Positions 1-9,018 of a stretch of 64,000 bases of DNA are shown here, piece by piece. The notes under the pieces were generated by a model that was not told where the DNA came from, did no database searches, and worked only from the letters and a program-made list of their open reading frames with translations. The stretch comes from an uncultured Aquimarina sp. (lineage in GTDB: Bacteria; Bacteroidota; Bacteroidia; Flavobacteriales; Flavobacteriaceae). The stretch spans positions 26,539 to 90,538 of the forward strand of contig CANMKK010000022.1 of NCBI GenBank assembly GCA_947498455.1, given 5' to 3'. The position numbers were made by a program, and so were the translations under genes. The first letter of the stretch is position 1, and every line of letters begins with the position of its first letter.

Positions 1-1223
1 TTTTCCGGTAGGTCGTGTTGTGCAGTTTGATAATTAGTAATTCCTGTATATTGGCCTATGGGCATTGGTAAATCTTCATAGGATTTTTGTTGTAAAGATT
101 TAAATTCGGCTTCTAGCTCTAAAAGGTGGGCTGCTGATTTTTCCTGATCTATCCCAACAGGAAGGAATCCTTTTTTATATGTCCAGGTGCTTTTATCACA
201 GATAGCTGGTTTATGATTTTCTTCGATACAGATAATCCAGGGATCACTTTTTGCTGTCTTGGGAGGATTACAATCGGATGGTTCTCCATTTTGATCAGGA
301 GGACAGTTGTCCATACTAATTTCTTCGATCAAGGATACACCTTCTATTTTCATTATAATATTGATCAGATCACTGAGGCGGACTTCTTTTCGTAGATTGG
401 TATTGTCCAGATCTTCATTGGTCATAAATCCATTAGTCAATACTGGCCCTTCGAAAATTTGATCTGTTGTCAATCCTTTGTCTTGTAATTCTTTTAGGGT
501 ATAGGTAGGGAGTGATGGAGAGAAATATTGCTCTATTGCGAATTGAATTTTAGCATGTACGAGTTCTTCATCAGCTCCATTATGTAATTGTATCCGAGAA
601 CATATACGAATGCATTGCTGAGGTACTTTTTTTACTTTTATAAGATCTTCGCATAAGTTTCTATTCTGATGGTATCGTTCGAAAATTTCTTTCTTGATGG
701 ATTGCTGATCTGCATCCTTTTCATAATCTACCAAAAGGCAATAGAATCCTTTGGTGTCAAATGAAGTTGTATTAAAATTGGTATTTGTTATGGGCTTGAA
801 ATCTATTTTAGGCGCATCCGGATTACATTCCATATGTAATGGGATTTTATACGGAGTGAGCCATGCATTTTTTACTCCTTTGATATCAATGAATAATTTT
901 CGGTAATCATTCTGAGTAACCGGTTTGCAGGTCAGTATTTTTGCTGCACTTTTAAACTGTCGGTGCATATTATTTTCTGCACTATCGGGAGTGGCTACTA
1001 AGTCTGGGATTGGTTGATTGATACGTAATCCCAGGTCTGTAATGGCATAGCACATGAGTTCCATGATGGTGATTCCCGGATCATGGATATTGTAATCGGT
1101 CCATAACTTTCTTCCCAGATCTTCTATATACTGTTGCCCTTGCTCTCGTAGCCAGGCAAAATCAAGATCATTTTGATAGTTTATATCTTTAGGTATTTCG
1201 CTATGTTCTTCTACACTGTACAT
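1..1223 (-). CDS. Baseplate protein, Afp12-like (partial, runs off left edge)
   Basis: An open frame runs leftward from an ATG at 1223 to the window edge without a stop, giving about 407 residues. It begins MYSVEEHSEIPKD, and near residue 45 has a stretch reading DYNIHDPGITIMELMCYAITD, typical of the gpJ/gp47-like baseplate proteins of Bacteroidota contractile injection systems. In Afp/PVC numbering it is the second large baseplate protein (Afp12). Its start overlaps the end of the upstream gpJ gene by 13 bases (stop 1211-1213, start 1221-1223), so the two are probably translationally coupled. The family name rests on that motif plus position; the C-terminal part is outside the window. Confidence 0.8.
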   Translation of the reverse strand, partial: MYSVEEHSEIPKDINYQNDLDFAWLREQGQQYIEDLGRKLWTDYNIHDPGITIMELMCYAITDLGLRINQPIPDLVATPDSAENNMHRQFKSAAKILTCKPVTQNDYRKLFIDIKGVKNAWLTPYKIPLHMECNPDAPKIDFKPITNTNFNTTSFDTKGFYCLLVDYEKDADQQSIKKEIFERYHQNRNLCEDLIKVKKVPQQCIRICSRIQLHNGADEELVHAKIQFAIEQYFSPSLPTYTLKELQDKGLTTDQIFEGPVLTNGFMTNEDLDNTNLRKEVRLSDLINIIMKIEGVSLIEEISMDNCPPDQNGEPSDCNPPKTAKSDPWIICIEENHKPAICDKSTWTYKKGFLPVGIDQEKSAAHLLELEAEFKSLQQKSYEDLPMPIGQYTGITNYQTAQHDLPE

Positions 1224-4200
1224 ATACTCGCTTTTATATATTCTACATTATGATCTTTTGCGTCTACGGATGTTAGAATGCTTTTCTCATTAGTAGGGGT
1301 TACTTTTTGTTTCGGGGCTCCATTATGGGTAAAGGAGAAGTTTTTTATATAATCTACATACTCCAGATTTTCGATATGAAAAATCATTTCTGAAGCATAT
1401 AATGTATTGTTAAATGAAATGGAAGCTTCTGTATCAAAAGCCCAAGGAGCGAGAAATCTAGCAATATCTTCTTTGAGCGTTTTGGTATATAGATTGTTGT
1501 CAAGACCTGTGTAAAATTTGGCATCCAATGTTACAGTAACAGGTTCATATTTTGGCGATACTACTTTGGCAGTTACCAGAGAAGTATTTAAGGTATTAAT
1601 GTATGTTTCAATTTCACTAAGCTTGTTAGCACTTATCTGTGGTTCATATACATTAAAAACATTTTGATTCTTGATATCCGGAACGACAACAATAAGTACA
1701 TCTCCTGGGCTTTGATTGGTATGATAGGTGCTATGGTTAAGACATTTTACTTTATGTAAATACTTAAATTGTTGTAAAATCAAATGTTCATAATCCCATA
1801 AGGTAATGGCTCTTTTTTTATGTCGGAGGCATTCACTGATTCTTTTGTAGAAATTGCGATCATCTTCTTCTGGAGCACCATCAAAACTCGCAAATGGCTG
1901 TTTGATTTTTTTTACCGTGGCGATGCGGTTAATGAGTTTAGAAATCATATTGGCTGGGATTCCGTTTTGTAAATGTTCGAGGCTATTTTCTGTATTTGTA
2001 AATTCGGCTTGTAATGCTTGTGCATGAATCTCAATGAAACGACTTACAGTATCCGGTAAATTATGCCCGGTCGTTTTAGATTTTTGGGAAGCCCTAACCC
2101 AAAACAGGTTATCAGGTAATAATGTATTTTGAGTATCAAAACCTTTAGGTATTTGGAATTTTACCAATCCGGTTTTTAGAAAATTATTGGTTTCGTCTTT
2201 GAGCAGTTGTTCTTTATTGAATTGTATCCAACTATTATTATTTAGATAATGCCATTCGATTTCGGAGTATCCTTCTGCTACAATAGCATCGGGGTTTTCT
2301 GTTCCTTCTTCTAACTGAAATAGGAATTGTACATTTTCTCCTTCAACACAATTTTCGAGCCCTAGAAATAATTCTCCTTTTGGTAGAAATGCTGGAACGA
2401 TGGCAGTATCTGTTGATGCATTGATTTTAATTTGTCCATACGGATGTTCATGGAACAACTCTATATGTTTGTCTAGTGTGTTTAGGTGTTCTTTGGTGGT
2501 TACGGTTACTGCTATATTTTCTGCTAAAGGAGTATAAGGAGCATTAGGAGCTGCTTTTTCTTTAATAGCCTGAGCGGTAAGAACTCTTCCGAATACATCA
2601 TGAAAGAAATCTTCTTTTAGCTCTAATTGTAATAAGTAATCATCGGATGGTAATGGAATGTATCCTTTTGCATTATCCGAAAAGAAGGAGAATTCGCTTC
2701 GTTCAGGAGATTTAAATAATGCATTTTTTGCAATCGTGGTATCTTCCTCGATAGAGAGAGCTCTTATAGATGAAACTGGTAATTCACTGGCTTGTTTTGT
2801 TAAAACTTCTAATTCACTTTTTTTATCTTTCCATAGTATGCTATACTCCTCGGAGACTTGTTTTGGGGTTTTAAGATCTGATTGAGTATTTCTATTTTGA
2901 CTGATGATTGATTTTTGTACTTTAAAACGATCATCTCCCATTGTGTTCTTTACAATTGTTGGAGAATTAGCTACATAAATTCCTCTATTTACGGTAGCTT
3001 TCGTGTAGGTGCTATAGTGTGTAGCAAAACTTTCCGGGAGGTCTTTCCAATCCATTTTTAGTACGGCTTGGGTTATATTTTTTCCGATCCATTCGTTTGC
3101 TTTGATTTTTAGGCGTGCATTTTTTTTGGCAAGCGGACCGAATGGAAAGAATGCACTATCCGTGGTTACTGTTCCGGTATCATTTTGTACGATCAGGCTT
3201 TTATTATATAAACTTTTGGTACTAATGATAATATCTGATATGGTAAGCCCGACTAATTTTTTATATAATTTGAAACTGCTATCAGAGGCACTTTTAGAAG
3301 TATTGTTAAATTGAATTTTTAGCAGTGGATGCGTAGCGTTATAGTTTCCTTTATGAATAGAGTTGTCATAGTTAATAATCTCATCATCTGTTTCTTTTAA
3401 TGTCAAATTAAAGGTTACTTCTCCGTCTGCAACTGTAATTTTCTTTTTTGTTATGTTAAGGGGAATCCAATCTTTTTTTCCTGTAATAGTGAACACCAGG
3501 TTTTTTGCAAAATCTTCGGAAGTAGTAATCTTTCCGCTTTTTCCAGCGAGTTTACATGTGACTATGATATTTCTGGGGCCATCACTCATTTTTAGTGAAG
3601 GGGCACTGATTGTTAATCCAAAATTAGCATTGTTATATGTAGTGTTCCCAAAAGGCATCCAACTTTTACTATCGTTTTCGAGATCACTTCCTTGACCGTC
3701 GGCAGAGTTAGGTATGGGGGCTTCGTACCATCCTTTGGTATCTCGATATGTCGATTTAAGCTGTGCAATGGCAGCTTTGTTAACTACTAACTCTTCGTCA
3801 ACAGTATAGTTTCTTGTTTTTCCATTTGTATCTTTTCCTCCATTTAACAACGTACCTGCTTGAATTTGTTGGTTGTCGGCATTTTTTGCCAGCTCGAATA
3901 GTGTATATACTTTATCTGGTGTAAATGGTTGTTTTTTTAATTGTAGTACTTCGTAGTAATAAAAATCCAAATGTCTTTTGGTGATACCATCGAATTGCTT
4001 TTTAGAAATATCCAGCAGCTTTAGGAAACAAATAAATAGGGTAAGATGTGGATCGATAGCTCCATCCGAATATTCTTTTGCTATAGATTTTATTTCATTG
4101 GCTTTTTCGAAAAAGGACTTCCAGGTAGTGTTAGTGTCATTAGGGGTATCTTTATAAAAACTTACTTTTTCTGAAAATTTATAGGCAAAATCCATCCACT

Positions 4201-4321
4201 CTTCTACAGAAAAACCCATTAATTCTATTCCATCTGGATGTAGTGCATCCAGATATCGTTGCAGTTGGGTTGTCCCTTCGGAGTTGTTTATTGCGGCGCT
4301 ATTTGTAAAGTTCGTTCCCAT
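1211..4321 (-). CDS. Baseplate J (gpJ)-like protein, Afp11-like
   Basis: 1036 residues. The C-terminal third (from about residue 800) has the gpJ/gp47 signature: a FYKRISECLRHKKRAI segment, then DVLIVVVP and a KVVSPKYEPVTVTLDAKF stretch that resembles the arm domain of phage wedge proteins. The N-terminal two thirds are beta-rich and unlike phage gpJ, as is usual for Bacteroidota injection systems, where Afp11 homologues are about 1000 residues. It should form the baseplate wedge that holds the spike and triggers sheath contraction. It starts 3 bases after the gp25 gene and overlaps the next baseplate gene, so it sits inside one long operon. Confidence 0.88.
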   Translation of the reverse strand: MGTNFTNSAAINNSEGTTQLQRYLDALHPDGIELMGFSVEEWMDFAYKFSEKVSFYKDTPNDTNTTWKSFFEKANEIKSIAKEYSDGAIDPHLTLFICFLKLLDISKKQFDGITKRHLDFYYYEVLQLKKQPFTPDKVYTLFELAKNADNQQIQAGTLLNGGKDTNGKTRNYTVDEELVVNKAAIAQLKSTYRDTKGWYEAPIPNSADGQGSDLENDSKSWMPFGNTTYNNANFGLTISAPSLKMSDGPRNIIVTCKLAGKSGKITTSEDFAKNLVFTITGKKDWIPLNITKKKITVADGEVTFNLTLKETDDEIINYDNSIHKGNYNATHPLLKIQFNNTSKSASDSSFKLYKKLVGLTISDIIISTKSLYNKSLIVQNDTGTVTTDSAFFPFGPLAKKNARLKIKANEWIGKNITQAVLKMDWKDLPESFATHYSTYTKATVNRGIYVANSPTIVKNTMGDDRFKVQKSIISQNRNTQSDLKTPKQVSEEYSILWKDKKSELEVLTKQASELPVSSIRALSIEEDTTIAKNALFKSPERSEFSFFSDNAKGYIPLPSDDYLLQLELKEDFFHDVFGRVLTAQAIKEKAAPNAPYTPLAENIAVTVTTKEHLNTLDKHIELFHEHPYGQIKINASTDTAIVPAFLPKGELFLGLENCVEGENVQFLFQLEEGTENPDAIVAEGYSEIEWHYLNNNSWIQFNKEQLLKDETNNFLKTGLVKFQIPKGFDTQNTLLPDNLFWVRASQKSKTTGHNLPDTVSRFIEIHAQALQAEFTNTENSLEHLQNGIPANMISKLINRIATVKKIKQPFASFDGAPEEDDRNFYKRISECLRHKKRAITLWDYEHLILQQFKYLHKVKCLNHSTYHTNQSPGDVLIVVVPDIKNQNVFNVYEPQISANKLSEIETYINTLNTSLVTAKVVSPKYEPVTVTLDAKFYTGLDNNLYTKTLKEDIARFLAPWAFDTEASISFNNTLYASEMIFHIENLEYVDYIKNFSFTHNGAPKQKVTPTNEKSILTSVDAKDHNVEYIKASICTV

Positions 4322-4324
4322 AAG

Positions 4325-4735
4325 TTATACATCTGTTCCTTCATTGATATAAAACGGAAATACAATATTCCTTCTGGAATTCGTTGCTCGAATGGTATAG
4401 TCTATATGTACATAGAAAACACCTTCAAAAGCATTATTGGTGTCTATGAATACTTCTTCTGCATCGATTCTTGGTTCATATAAGAGTATACATTCTTCGA
4501 CCATATTTTTTATCATATTTACTTGCGTAGAATTCATAGCTTCGAACACCTTAATCGTAAGATCACATCCAAATAATGGTCTTAATAGACGTTCTCCTAA
4601 TTTGGTAGTGAGTATAATTTCCAGACAGCCTTTGATGTCATCGTCCTCAGTTGTCATCTCTACCTGATTAGAGTAACTGTTAAAAGCAGGAGGGAAGCTC
4701 CAACCGATTCCTATATACGGTGTTTCGTTTTTCAT
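4325..4735 (-). CDS. GPW/gp25 family baseplate wedge protein, Afp9-like
   Basis: 136 residues, the normal length for gp25/GpW proteins. It shows the family pattern: an N-terminal IGIGWSFPP, a CLEIILTTKLGERLLRPLFGCDL core around residues 36-60 (the conserved ExxxxTxxGER...P.FGC region), and a C-terminal half with DAEEVFIDTN and VHIDYTIRATN. In phage T4, gp25 links the baseplate hub to the first sheath ring. It lies between the PAAR and gpJ genes and is separated from the PAAR gene by a 150-base spacer of degenerate repeats. Confidence 0.92.
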   Translation of the reverse strand: MKNETPYIGIGWSFPPAFNSYSNQVEMTTEDDDIKGCLEIILTTKLGERLLRPLFGCDLTIKVFEAMNSTQVNMIKNMVEECILLYEPRIDAEEVFIDTNNAFEGVFYVHIDYTIRATNSRRNIVFPFYINEGTDV

Positions 4736-4739
4736 GTTT

Positions 4740-4886
4740 TAATTAGTATTGAGTACTTAGTACAGAGTATTAAGTATTCTTTATTTTATCTTCTATTTTT
4801 TTATTTCTAGTTTTGACTTTTGACTGTTAGCCTTAATACTTTATACCTAGTACTTCATACTTCATACTTTGTACTCAATACCAGTT
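4740..4886. repeat. Degenerate AT-rich repeat spacer left of the PAAR gene
   Basis: The spacer between the gp25 and PAAR genes is built from short diverged units such as agtacttagtac, cttaatactttatac, agtacttcatact and tactttgtactcaatac, with a ttttgactgttagcc piece. The same words recur in the spacer on the other side of the PAAR gene. No open frame or promoter is apparent. It looks like a low-complexity intergenic repeat rather than a coding remnant. Confidence 0.6.
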
Positions 4887-5177
4887 TCACCCTCCAATCA
4901 ATACTGTGGCACATCCGGCTACTATTACTCCTCCGTGTGCGGTAGAATCACCCATTCTTGCTGCTGGCATTCCTCCGATCAATACTGTTCCGGATCCTGC
5001 GGCAATAGTGTCTGGCGGGCCAACGCAAGTAGCCATATCTCCAACTCTTGCTGCGGGTAATCCACCGATTAATACGGTTGGTTCTCCCGCGGGTAATATA
5101 GGGCCTCCTACATGTGGTACTAATGCGGTTACCATTGGGCATACATGCATATCGGATATTCGTGCTGCTAATGACAT
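4887..5177 (-). CDS. PAAR-domain spike tip protein, Afp10-like
   Basis: 96 residues, almost entirely a PAAR domain, which caps the VgrG spike as a sharp zinc-bound cone. Two copies of the motif TVLIGG(L/M)PAAR(V/M)GD are visible, around residues 34-47 and 64-77. Likely metal ligands are His11, His22, Cys51 and His81. There is no C-terminal extension, so it is a plain tip and not a toxin-bearing one. It is the only gene in the tail operon with long spacers on both sides, each made of the same degenerate repeats. Confidence 0.93.
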   Translation of the reverse strand: MSLAARISDMHVCPMVTALVPHVGGPILPAGEPTVLIGGLPAARVGDMATCVGPPDTIAAGSGTVLIGGMPAARMGDSTAHGGVIVAGCATVLIGG

Positions 5178-5436
5178 AGTTTTTTTATTGAATTAAGTCT
5201 CAAGTATTAAGTACTGAGTCTTATGTTTTGTTGTTTGTTATTGGCTGTTAGCTTTTGGCTTTTAGCGATTAGCTGTTAGCTTTTGATCTTCATACTTTGT
5301 ACTTAAATAGGCTATCAGTTGTCGGGTATCGGGTATCAGCGTTTGGTTTTTAGCCTTTGGCTGTTAGCTCTCAGTGATTAACCTTTACACTAACTCAATA
5401 CTCACTACTTTGTACTTAATACTTTGTACTCACTAC
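5178..5436. repeat. Degenerate repeat spacer right of the PAAR gene
   Basis: About 260 bases between the PAAR and VgrG-like genes. They consist of diverged copies of two word families: taatactttgtactcactac, and ggctgttagcttttggctttta / gcgattagctgttagc. There is also a small doublet, gggtatcgggtatc. The composition is homogeneous and unlike the flanking genes. I see no gene or terminator in it. The same families occupy 4740-4886. Confidence 0.65.
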
Positions 5437-7176
5437 TTAATTTATCTGAACCAACGATCCTTTCAGGACTGCTGTGGCACTAGAAGAAACTTCTACGCCT
5501 GCTGATCCTTCTGCTTTAAAATTAGCACTGGCTTTGGCATTAATATTTACTCCTTCTATATTGACATCTCCAGTAGCTTTTATATTTATATCACTTCCAC
5601 TTTCTATAGAGATACCATCACTACTCATGGTTACTATATTATTGTTCTCATCTTCTAATTTGATCACACCTTCGTCTTCATCTAATACAATAGATTTTCC
5701 GGCTGGGGTTTCTAGTGTAATCGTTTTGGTATCATCATTAAATAGCATTTTGATTTCGCTATTTCCCATTATAATTTTTTCGAAATTATCATCAGAGAGT
5801 TCTATGGGTGCTGTATTCGTATTGCTATACATTCCTCCAAGAATCACTGCTTGATTAGGGTCGGCATTTAAGAATCCTAGAAGTACTTCATTACCGATTT
5901 CGGGCAAAAATTGTATGCCGTAATTTTCTCCGGCATAAAGGGATAACACTCGTGCCCAGATTCCTTCTTCATCAGCACTAACGATTGGGACTTTTACTTT
6001 GATTCTATGTTCACTATCGGGATCTCCTTCTAGTGCTGTTACAATACCTATTTGTAATCCGCTGATTGCAGGCAACATACCAGAGGCGGGTAGTGCCGAA
6101 ACCTCTTGCTGTTCTGTAAACCACTCGGGATCCAGACCAATTTGTACATTGCTAAACCAATTCCCTTCTGTAATTATATGGTGTACACCGCCTACGAAAA
6201 CATTTCCATTAAACCGATCTCCAATTCCTTCTAACTTGATGGTAACACCAGCTTTGAGCTTTTCATTACCCTGAAGCTGTAGTTTACCTCTTACCATAGC
6301 AAGTTGTTGTAACTGACTTTTACTATCTATCCAAGTTTGTAATACTTCTGAATTGATAGCACCCGTATGGTTCAGGCTGATTTTTTGATCTCCAACAGCT
6401 TTTGCCAAAGCGCTTTCATTCATAGTCCCAGATGTTACTTGCCCGGAATTGGTAGCTTCTGTAGTTATAATTTCCTGATTGCTGTAATCCCAACTATTCG
6501 CTTCATATGCTTTATATTGATTGCGAGCGTCAATTTCAGCATCAAAAGAAAAAATAGTACTACCATAGGTTGCCGTTAATACTTCATTTCCATTGATTTC
6601 TGGTTTTTGAACAGTTATAGTTCCATCAGTTATTGTACAGATAGCTCCAATAACCTGAGCTCTGGACATCATAAAATCCCAATCGGTACTCTGGTATTGC
6701 ACAAGCTCATGATGACTAAATGAGGTTGCTTCTACCTGTGGGGTAAGACCATTGTTCTGTATTAGTTTTTCAATCGTATCACTATCGGTTGCATCATAAA
6801 AAATGGTGTTTTTTTGACCTAATGTCATTTTAAAAGCTTCATCCTTACAAGTAATGATAAGCACACTATTCTTTTGATTGATTTTAACAGCCTGTTTTAT
6901 GATAACACCTTTAAAAACAGTTTCTTCTATAGCGTCATACCCCGCTTTTACTTCGATTGATTTTCCAGGTTCAAAAACAGCATCATTACTAGCCTTAAAC
7001 TCCTGATCAGGAATAGACCCATCCACAATGGTAATAATAGCAGTGGGAATACGGTTACATTCATCTGTAATGGCTATGGACTGAATTCCGTACAGCGTAG
7101 AGACTTCGGTACCTTCTACAAGCACTTTGGAAGTAACTACTCCTGTTTTTTCTTCTATGTCACCTACTAAATTCAT
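5437..7176 (-). CDS. VgrG/gp5-gp27-like spike protein, Afp8-like
   Basis: 579 residues, the usual size for Bacteroidota VgrG-like spikes. Residues 1 to about 350 correspond to the gp27-like hub (late-control-D type), with a W-D-F-M-M-S-R-A segment near residue 165. An OB-fold typical of gp5 follows at about 375-460 (GIVTALEGDPDSEHRIKVKVP, then LPEIGNEVLLGFL and QAVILGGMYS). The last 110 residues are repetitive short strands (IKLEDENN, ISIESGSDINIKATGDVNIEG), consistent with the beta-helical needle. It forms the central trimer below the PAAR tip. No catalytic extension is visible. Confidence 0.93.
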   Translation of the reverse strand: MNLVGDIEEKTGVVTSKVLVEGTEVSTLYGIQSIAITDECNRIPTAIITIVDGSIPDQEFKASNDAVFEPGKSIEVKAGYDAIEETVFKGVIIKQAVKINQKNSVLIITCKDEAFKMTLGQKNTIFYDATDSDTIEKLIQNNGLTPQVEATSFSHHELVQYQSTDWDFMMSRAQVIGAICTITDGTITVQKPEINGNEVLTATYGSTIFSFDAEIDARNQYKAYEANSWDYSNQEIITTEATNSGQVTSGTMNESALAKAVGDQKISLNHTGAINSEVLQTWIDSKSQLQQLAMVRGKLQLQGNEKLKAGVTIKLEGIGDRFNGNVFVGGVHHIITEGNWFSNVQIGLDPEWFTEQQEVSALPASGMLPAISGLQIGIVTALEGDPDSEHRIKVKVPIVSADEEGIWARVLSLYAGENYGIQFLPEIGNEVLLGFLNADPNQAVILGGMYSNTNTAPIELSDDNFEKIIMGNSEIKMLFNDDTKTITLETPAGKSIVLDEDEGVIKLEDENNNIVTMSSDGISIESGSDINIKATGDVNIEGVNINAKASANFKAEGSAGVEVSSSATAVLKGSLVQIN

Positions 7177-7179
7177 ATC

Positions 7180-7941
7180 CTAGTTTTTCTGTATTGGTGG
7201 AAATATTATTTTTTGGCCTGCTTTAAGAGTTCTGAAGTTTTGCAACTTATTCGCTTTTGCTACTTCGAGATAGTACGATGGATCTCCGTAAATACGATAG
7301 GTCATAAGCGGTAGTGTATCACCAGCTTGTACATAGCGTATGTGTGTAAGATCAGGTGATTGTTTGTTCTCGATAGCCTTGCGTTCCTCATCACTGATCG
7401 TATTGATACATCCAATGGTCGCTACGGCTCTGATTGGATATCCAGAAGCATTAAAGAGTTTGTATTCTATATCCAGTTTGGTAAGTTTACACTTTACAAT
7501 TAATGCTCCCCAGGCAATAATTAAGGAATTATTTTGATGTGTACTGCCATTAAAGCTAATAGCAAGCTTTTTAAATTTTTCAATATCATCAAAAACACCT
7601 TTATCAATTTTATCCTCTTTTTTATCAAGAAATGAAGGTTTAAAAGCTGTAATGTTATCTTGAATGCTTTTCAATGCATCATCAAGACTTTCTACTGAGT
7701 TAAAAACACCAGTACTGTCAAAAAGCAATCTGAACGTAAATTCTCCAGGAGTAATCTTATTAAATTTTGGAGCATTTCCATTATTTCCAGAAGGTTGTGT
7801 TTCGTCATATTTTACCGTGAAAGTCTCTTTGTACCCTTCTGGATTAATAAGAGCTTCCATAGCATCTCCCTGCTTTTCTTTGAATTTTTCATCTTTATAA
7901 GCAGTGATGGTAAGTTTGACTAATTTCCCTTTTGAAAACAT
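7180..7941 (-). CDS. LysM-domain tail protein, Afp7-like
   Basis: 253 residues. The C-terminus (about 200-250) is a LysM module: YVQAGDTLPLMTYRIYGDP, then YLEVAKANKLQNFRTLKAGQKIIFPP. In Afp/PVC systems this protein joins the inner tube or hub to the spike. The N-terminal 190 residues match the non-LysM part of such proteins (LVKLTITAYKDE, EALINPEGYKETF). It lies 3 bases downstream of nothing but the operon spacer and 3 bases upstream of the VgrG-like gene, in the canonical order DUF5908-LysM-VgrG. Confidence 0.9.
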   Translation of the reverse strand: MFSKGKLVKLTITAYKDEKFKEKQGDAMEALINPEGYKETFTVKYDETQPSGNNGNAPKFNKITPGEFTFRLLFDSTGVFNSVESLDDALKSIQDNITAFKPSFLDKKEDKIDKGVFDDIEKFKKLAISFNGSTHQNNSLIIAWGALIVKCKLTKLDIEYKLFNASGYPIRAVATIGCINTISDEERKAIENKQSPDLTHIRYVQAGDTLPLMTYRIYGDPSYYLEVAKANKLQNFRTLKAGQKIIFPPIQKN

Positions 7942-7944
7942 AAA

Positions 7945-8100
7945 TTAACGTTCCTTTTTGTTGATTAAACTTTTTTCTATGAGCTCTATTAATTGTTCCT
8001 GTGACCATTTAGAAGTGGTTTCACTTCCTTCGTTTCGTACCTGAGCTTCATTTCCATTCACCTGAACTTTTATAGATAGGTTTTTGATTTCTACTGCCAT
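7945..8100 (-). CDS. Small DUF5908-type protein of the injection system
   Basis: A 51-residue gene begins at an ATG at 8098-8100 and stops at 7945-7947. It reads MAVEIKNLSIKVQVNGNE near the start and ends ELIEKSLINKKER. Very small proteins with a VEIKxLxIKxxVN start occur at exactly this place, between the tube initiator and the LysM gene, in Bacteroidota contractile systems; I recall the family as DUF5908. Its function is not known to me. Start and stop are 1 and 3 bases from the neighbouring genes, which strongly supports it being translated. Confidence 0.8.
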   Translation of the reverse strand: MAVEIKNLSIKVQVNGNEAQVRNEGSETTSKWSQEQLIELIEKSLINKKER

Positions 8101-8101
8101 C

Positions 8102-8542
8102 TTATAGTGATTTAAAAAATTTGTACTTGAGCTCTAAGGTTTGTAAAACAATTCCCGCTGTTTCGGCATTAAACTCTCCAATCTCATATTTAATCGGATA
8201 TGCATCTATAACACTCCATCGATGAATTGGTAAATGATTTTCATCCAGTAACAATACGATGAGATTTAGTGGTTTAAATTTGAAATCCTCATAAACACCT
8301 TCACACCATTTCGTAAGGGGAGAAGGGATACTTTTTAATCCTCTCTTGAGTGTCAATGTCGAAAATTTAAGTCCTGTAGGAATATCGTGTACATACCTAT
8401 TTTCTCCTCCTTCCTTATAACTTTCCGTCTCTACTGATACACTTAATCCTGTTACGGATTGAAAGCTAACATCTATAGGAGTAGGGAGTAAGCCATGAAA
8501 ATACACTGCAAAATGAAAGCCAACAGCTGGATATAAAAACAT
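8102..8542 (-). CDS. Tail tube initiator / gp19-like tube protein, Afp5-like
   Basis: 146 residues of the T4 gp19 tube family: FHFAVYFHG, then VSFQSVTGLSVSVE and STLTLKRGL, followed by a WSVIDAYPIKYEI segment and a VLQTLELKYKF end. It is a diverged paralogue of the next gene upstream and occupies the Afp5 position, so I infer that it is the baseplate-proximal tube ring rather than the repeating tube subunit. Spacing is 2 bases to the tube gene and 1 base to the DUF5908 gene. Confidence 0.88.
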   Translation of the reverse strand: MFLYPAVGFHFAVYFHGLLPTPIDVSFQSVTGLSVSVETESYKEGGENRYVHDIPTGLKFSTLTLKRGLKSIPSPLTKWCEGVYEDFKFKPLNLIVLLLDENHLPIHRWSVIDAYPIKYEIGEFNAETAGIVLQTLELKYKFFKSL

Positions 8543-8544
8543 GA

Positions 8545-8979
8545 TTACTCGTTTTGTATCGTCAATCCTTCATGCTTCAGGACTAAGGTTTCTATAGCGA
8601 TTTCATTTCCTTCTCCTTTAAGGTCTGTTGACTGAATTTTCATAGGCCAAGCGTTTTTGATTTTCCAAACTACCACCGGAGCGTGTTCCTGATCTAATAA
8701 GCTGATGGTAAGATCACGGCGATCAATGGTGTTTAGCTTTACAGTATTCATCCAGTCATAATATTCATTATCACTTTTGAAAACACCTCTTTTTAGGGTA
8801 ACATCACTGTATTTGATCATTCCAGGCATATTAGTTTTACTATATTCTGGATTTGCTCCATCTCGGTATTCTAGCGGCTCGACTTCTATATCGAGACCAG
8901 ATACTTCCTGGAAACCTATTTTTGTACCACCCCATTCTACTTGAAAATGGAACTTTGGTAATGGATATTCTGCTGCCAT
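8545..8979 (-). CDS. Inner tail tube protein, Afp1-like
   Basis: 144 residues, the normal length for contractile-tail inner tubes. The gp19-family hallmarks are all present: FHFQVEWGGTKIGFQEVSGLD at the start, VTLKRGVF near residue 64, then VVWKIKNAWPMKI and IETLVLKHEGL at the end. It should stack in hexameric rings inside the sheath. It follows the sheath gene by about 40 bases, as in other injection-system operons, and is probably a high-copy product. Confidence 0.94.
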   Translation of the reverse strand: MAAEYPLPKFHFQVEWGGTKIGFQEVSGLDIEVEPLEYRDGANPEYSKTNMPGMIKYSDVTLKRGVFKSDNEYYDWMNTVKLNTIDRRDLTISLLDQEHAPVVVWKIKNAWPMKIQSTDLKGEGNEIAIETLVLKHEGLTIQNE

Positions 8980-9018
8980 AATATGGTTGTTTTATAAATT
9001 AGATGTTTAATAATTTTT

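Noticed and set aside
5437..7176. Toxin extension on the VgrG-like or PAAR protein
   Set aside because: Both end in structural repeats or at the domain edge; no extra domain is present.
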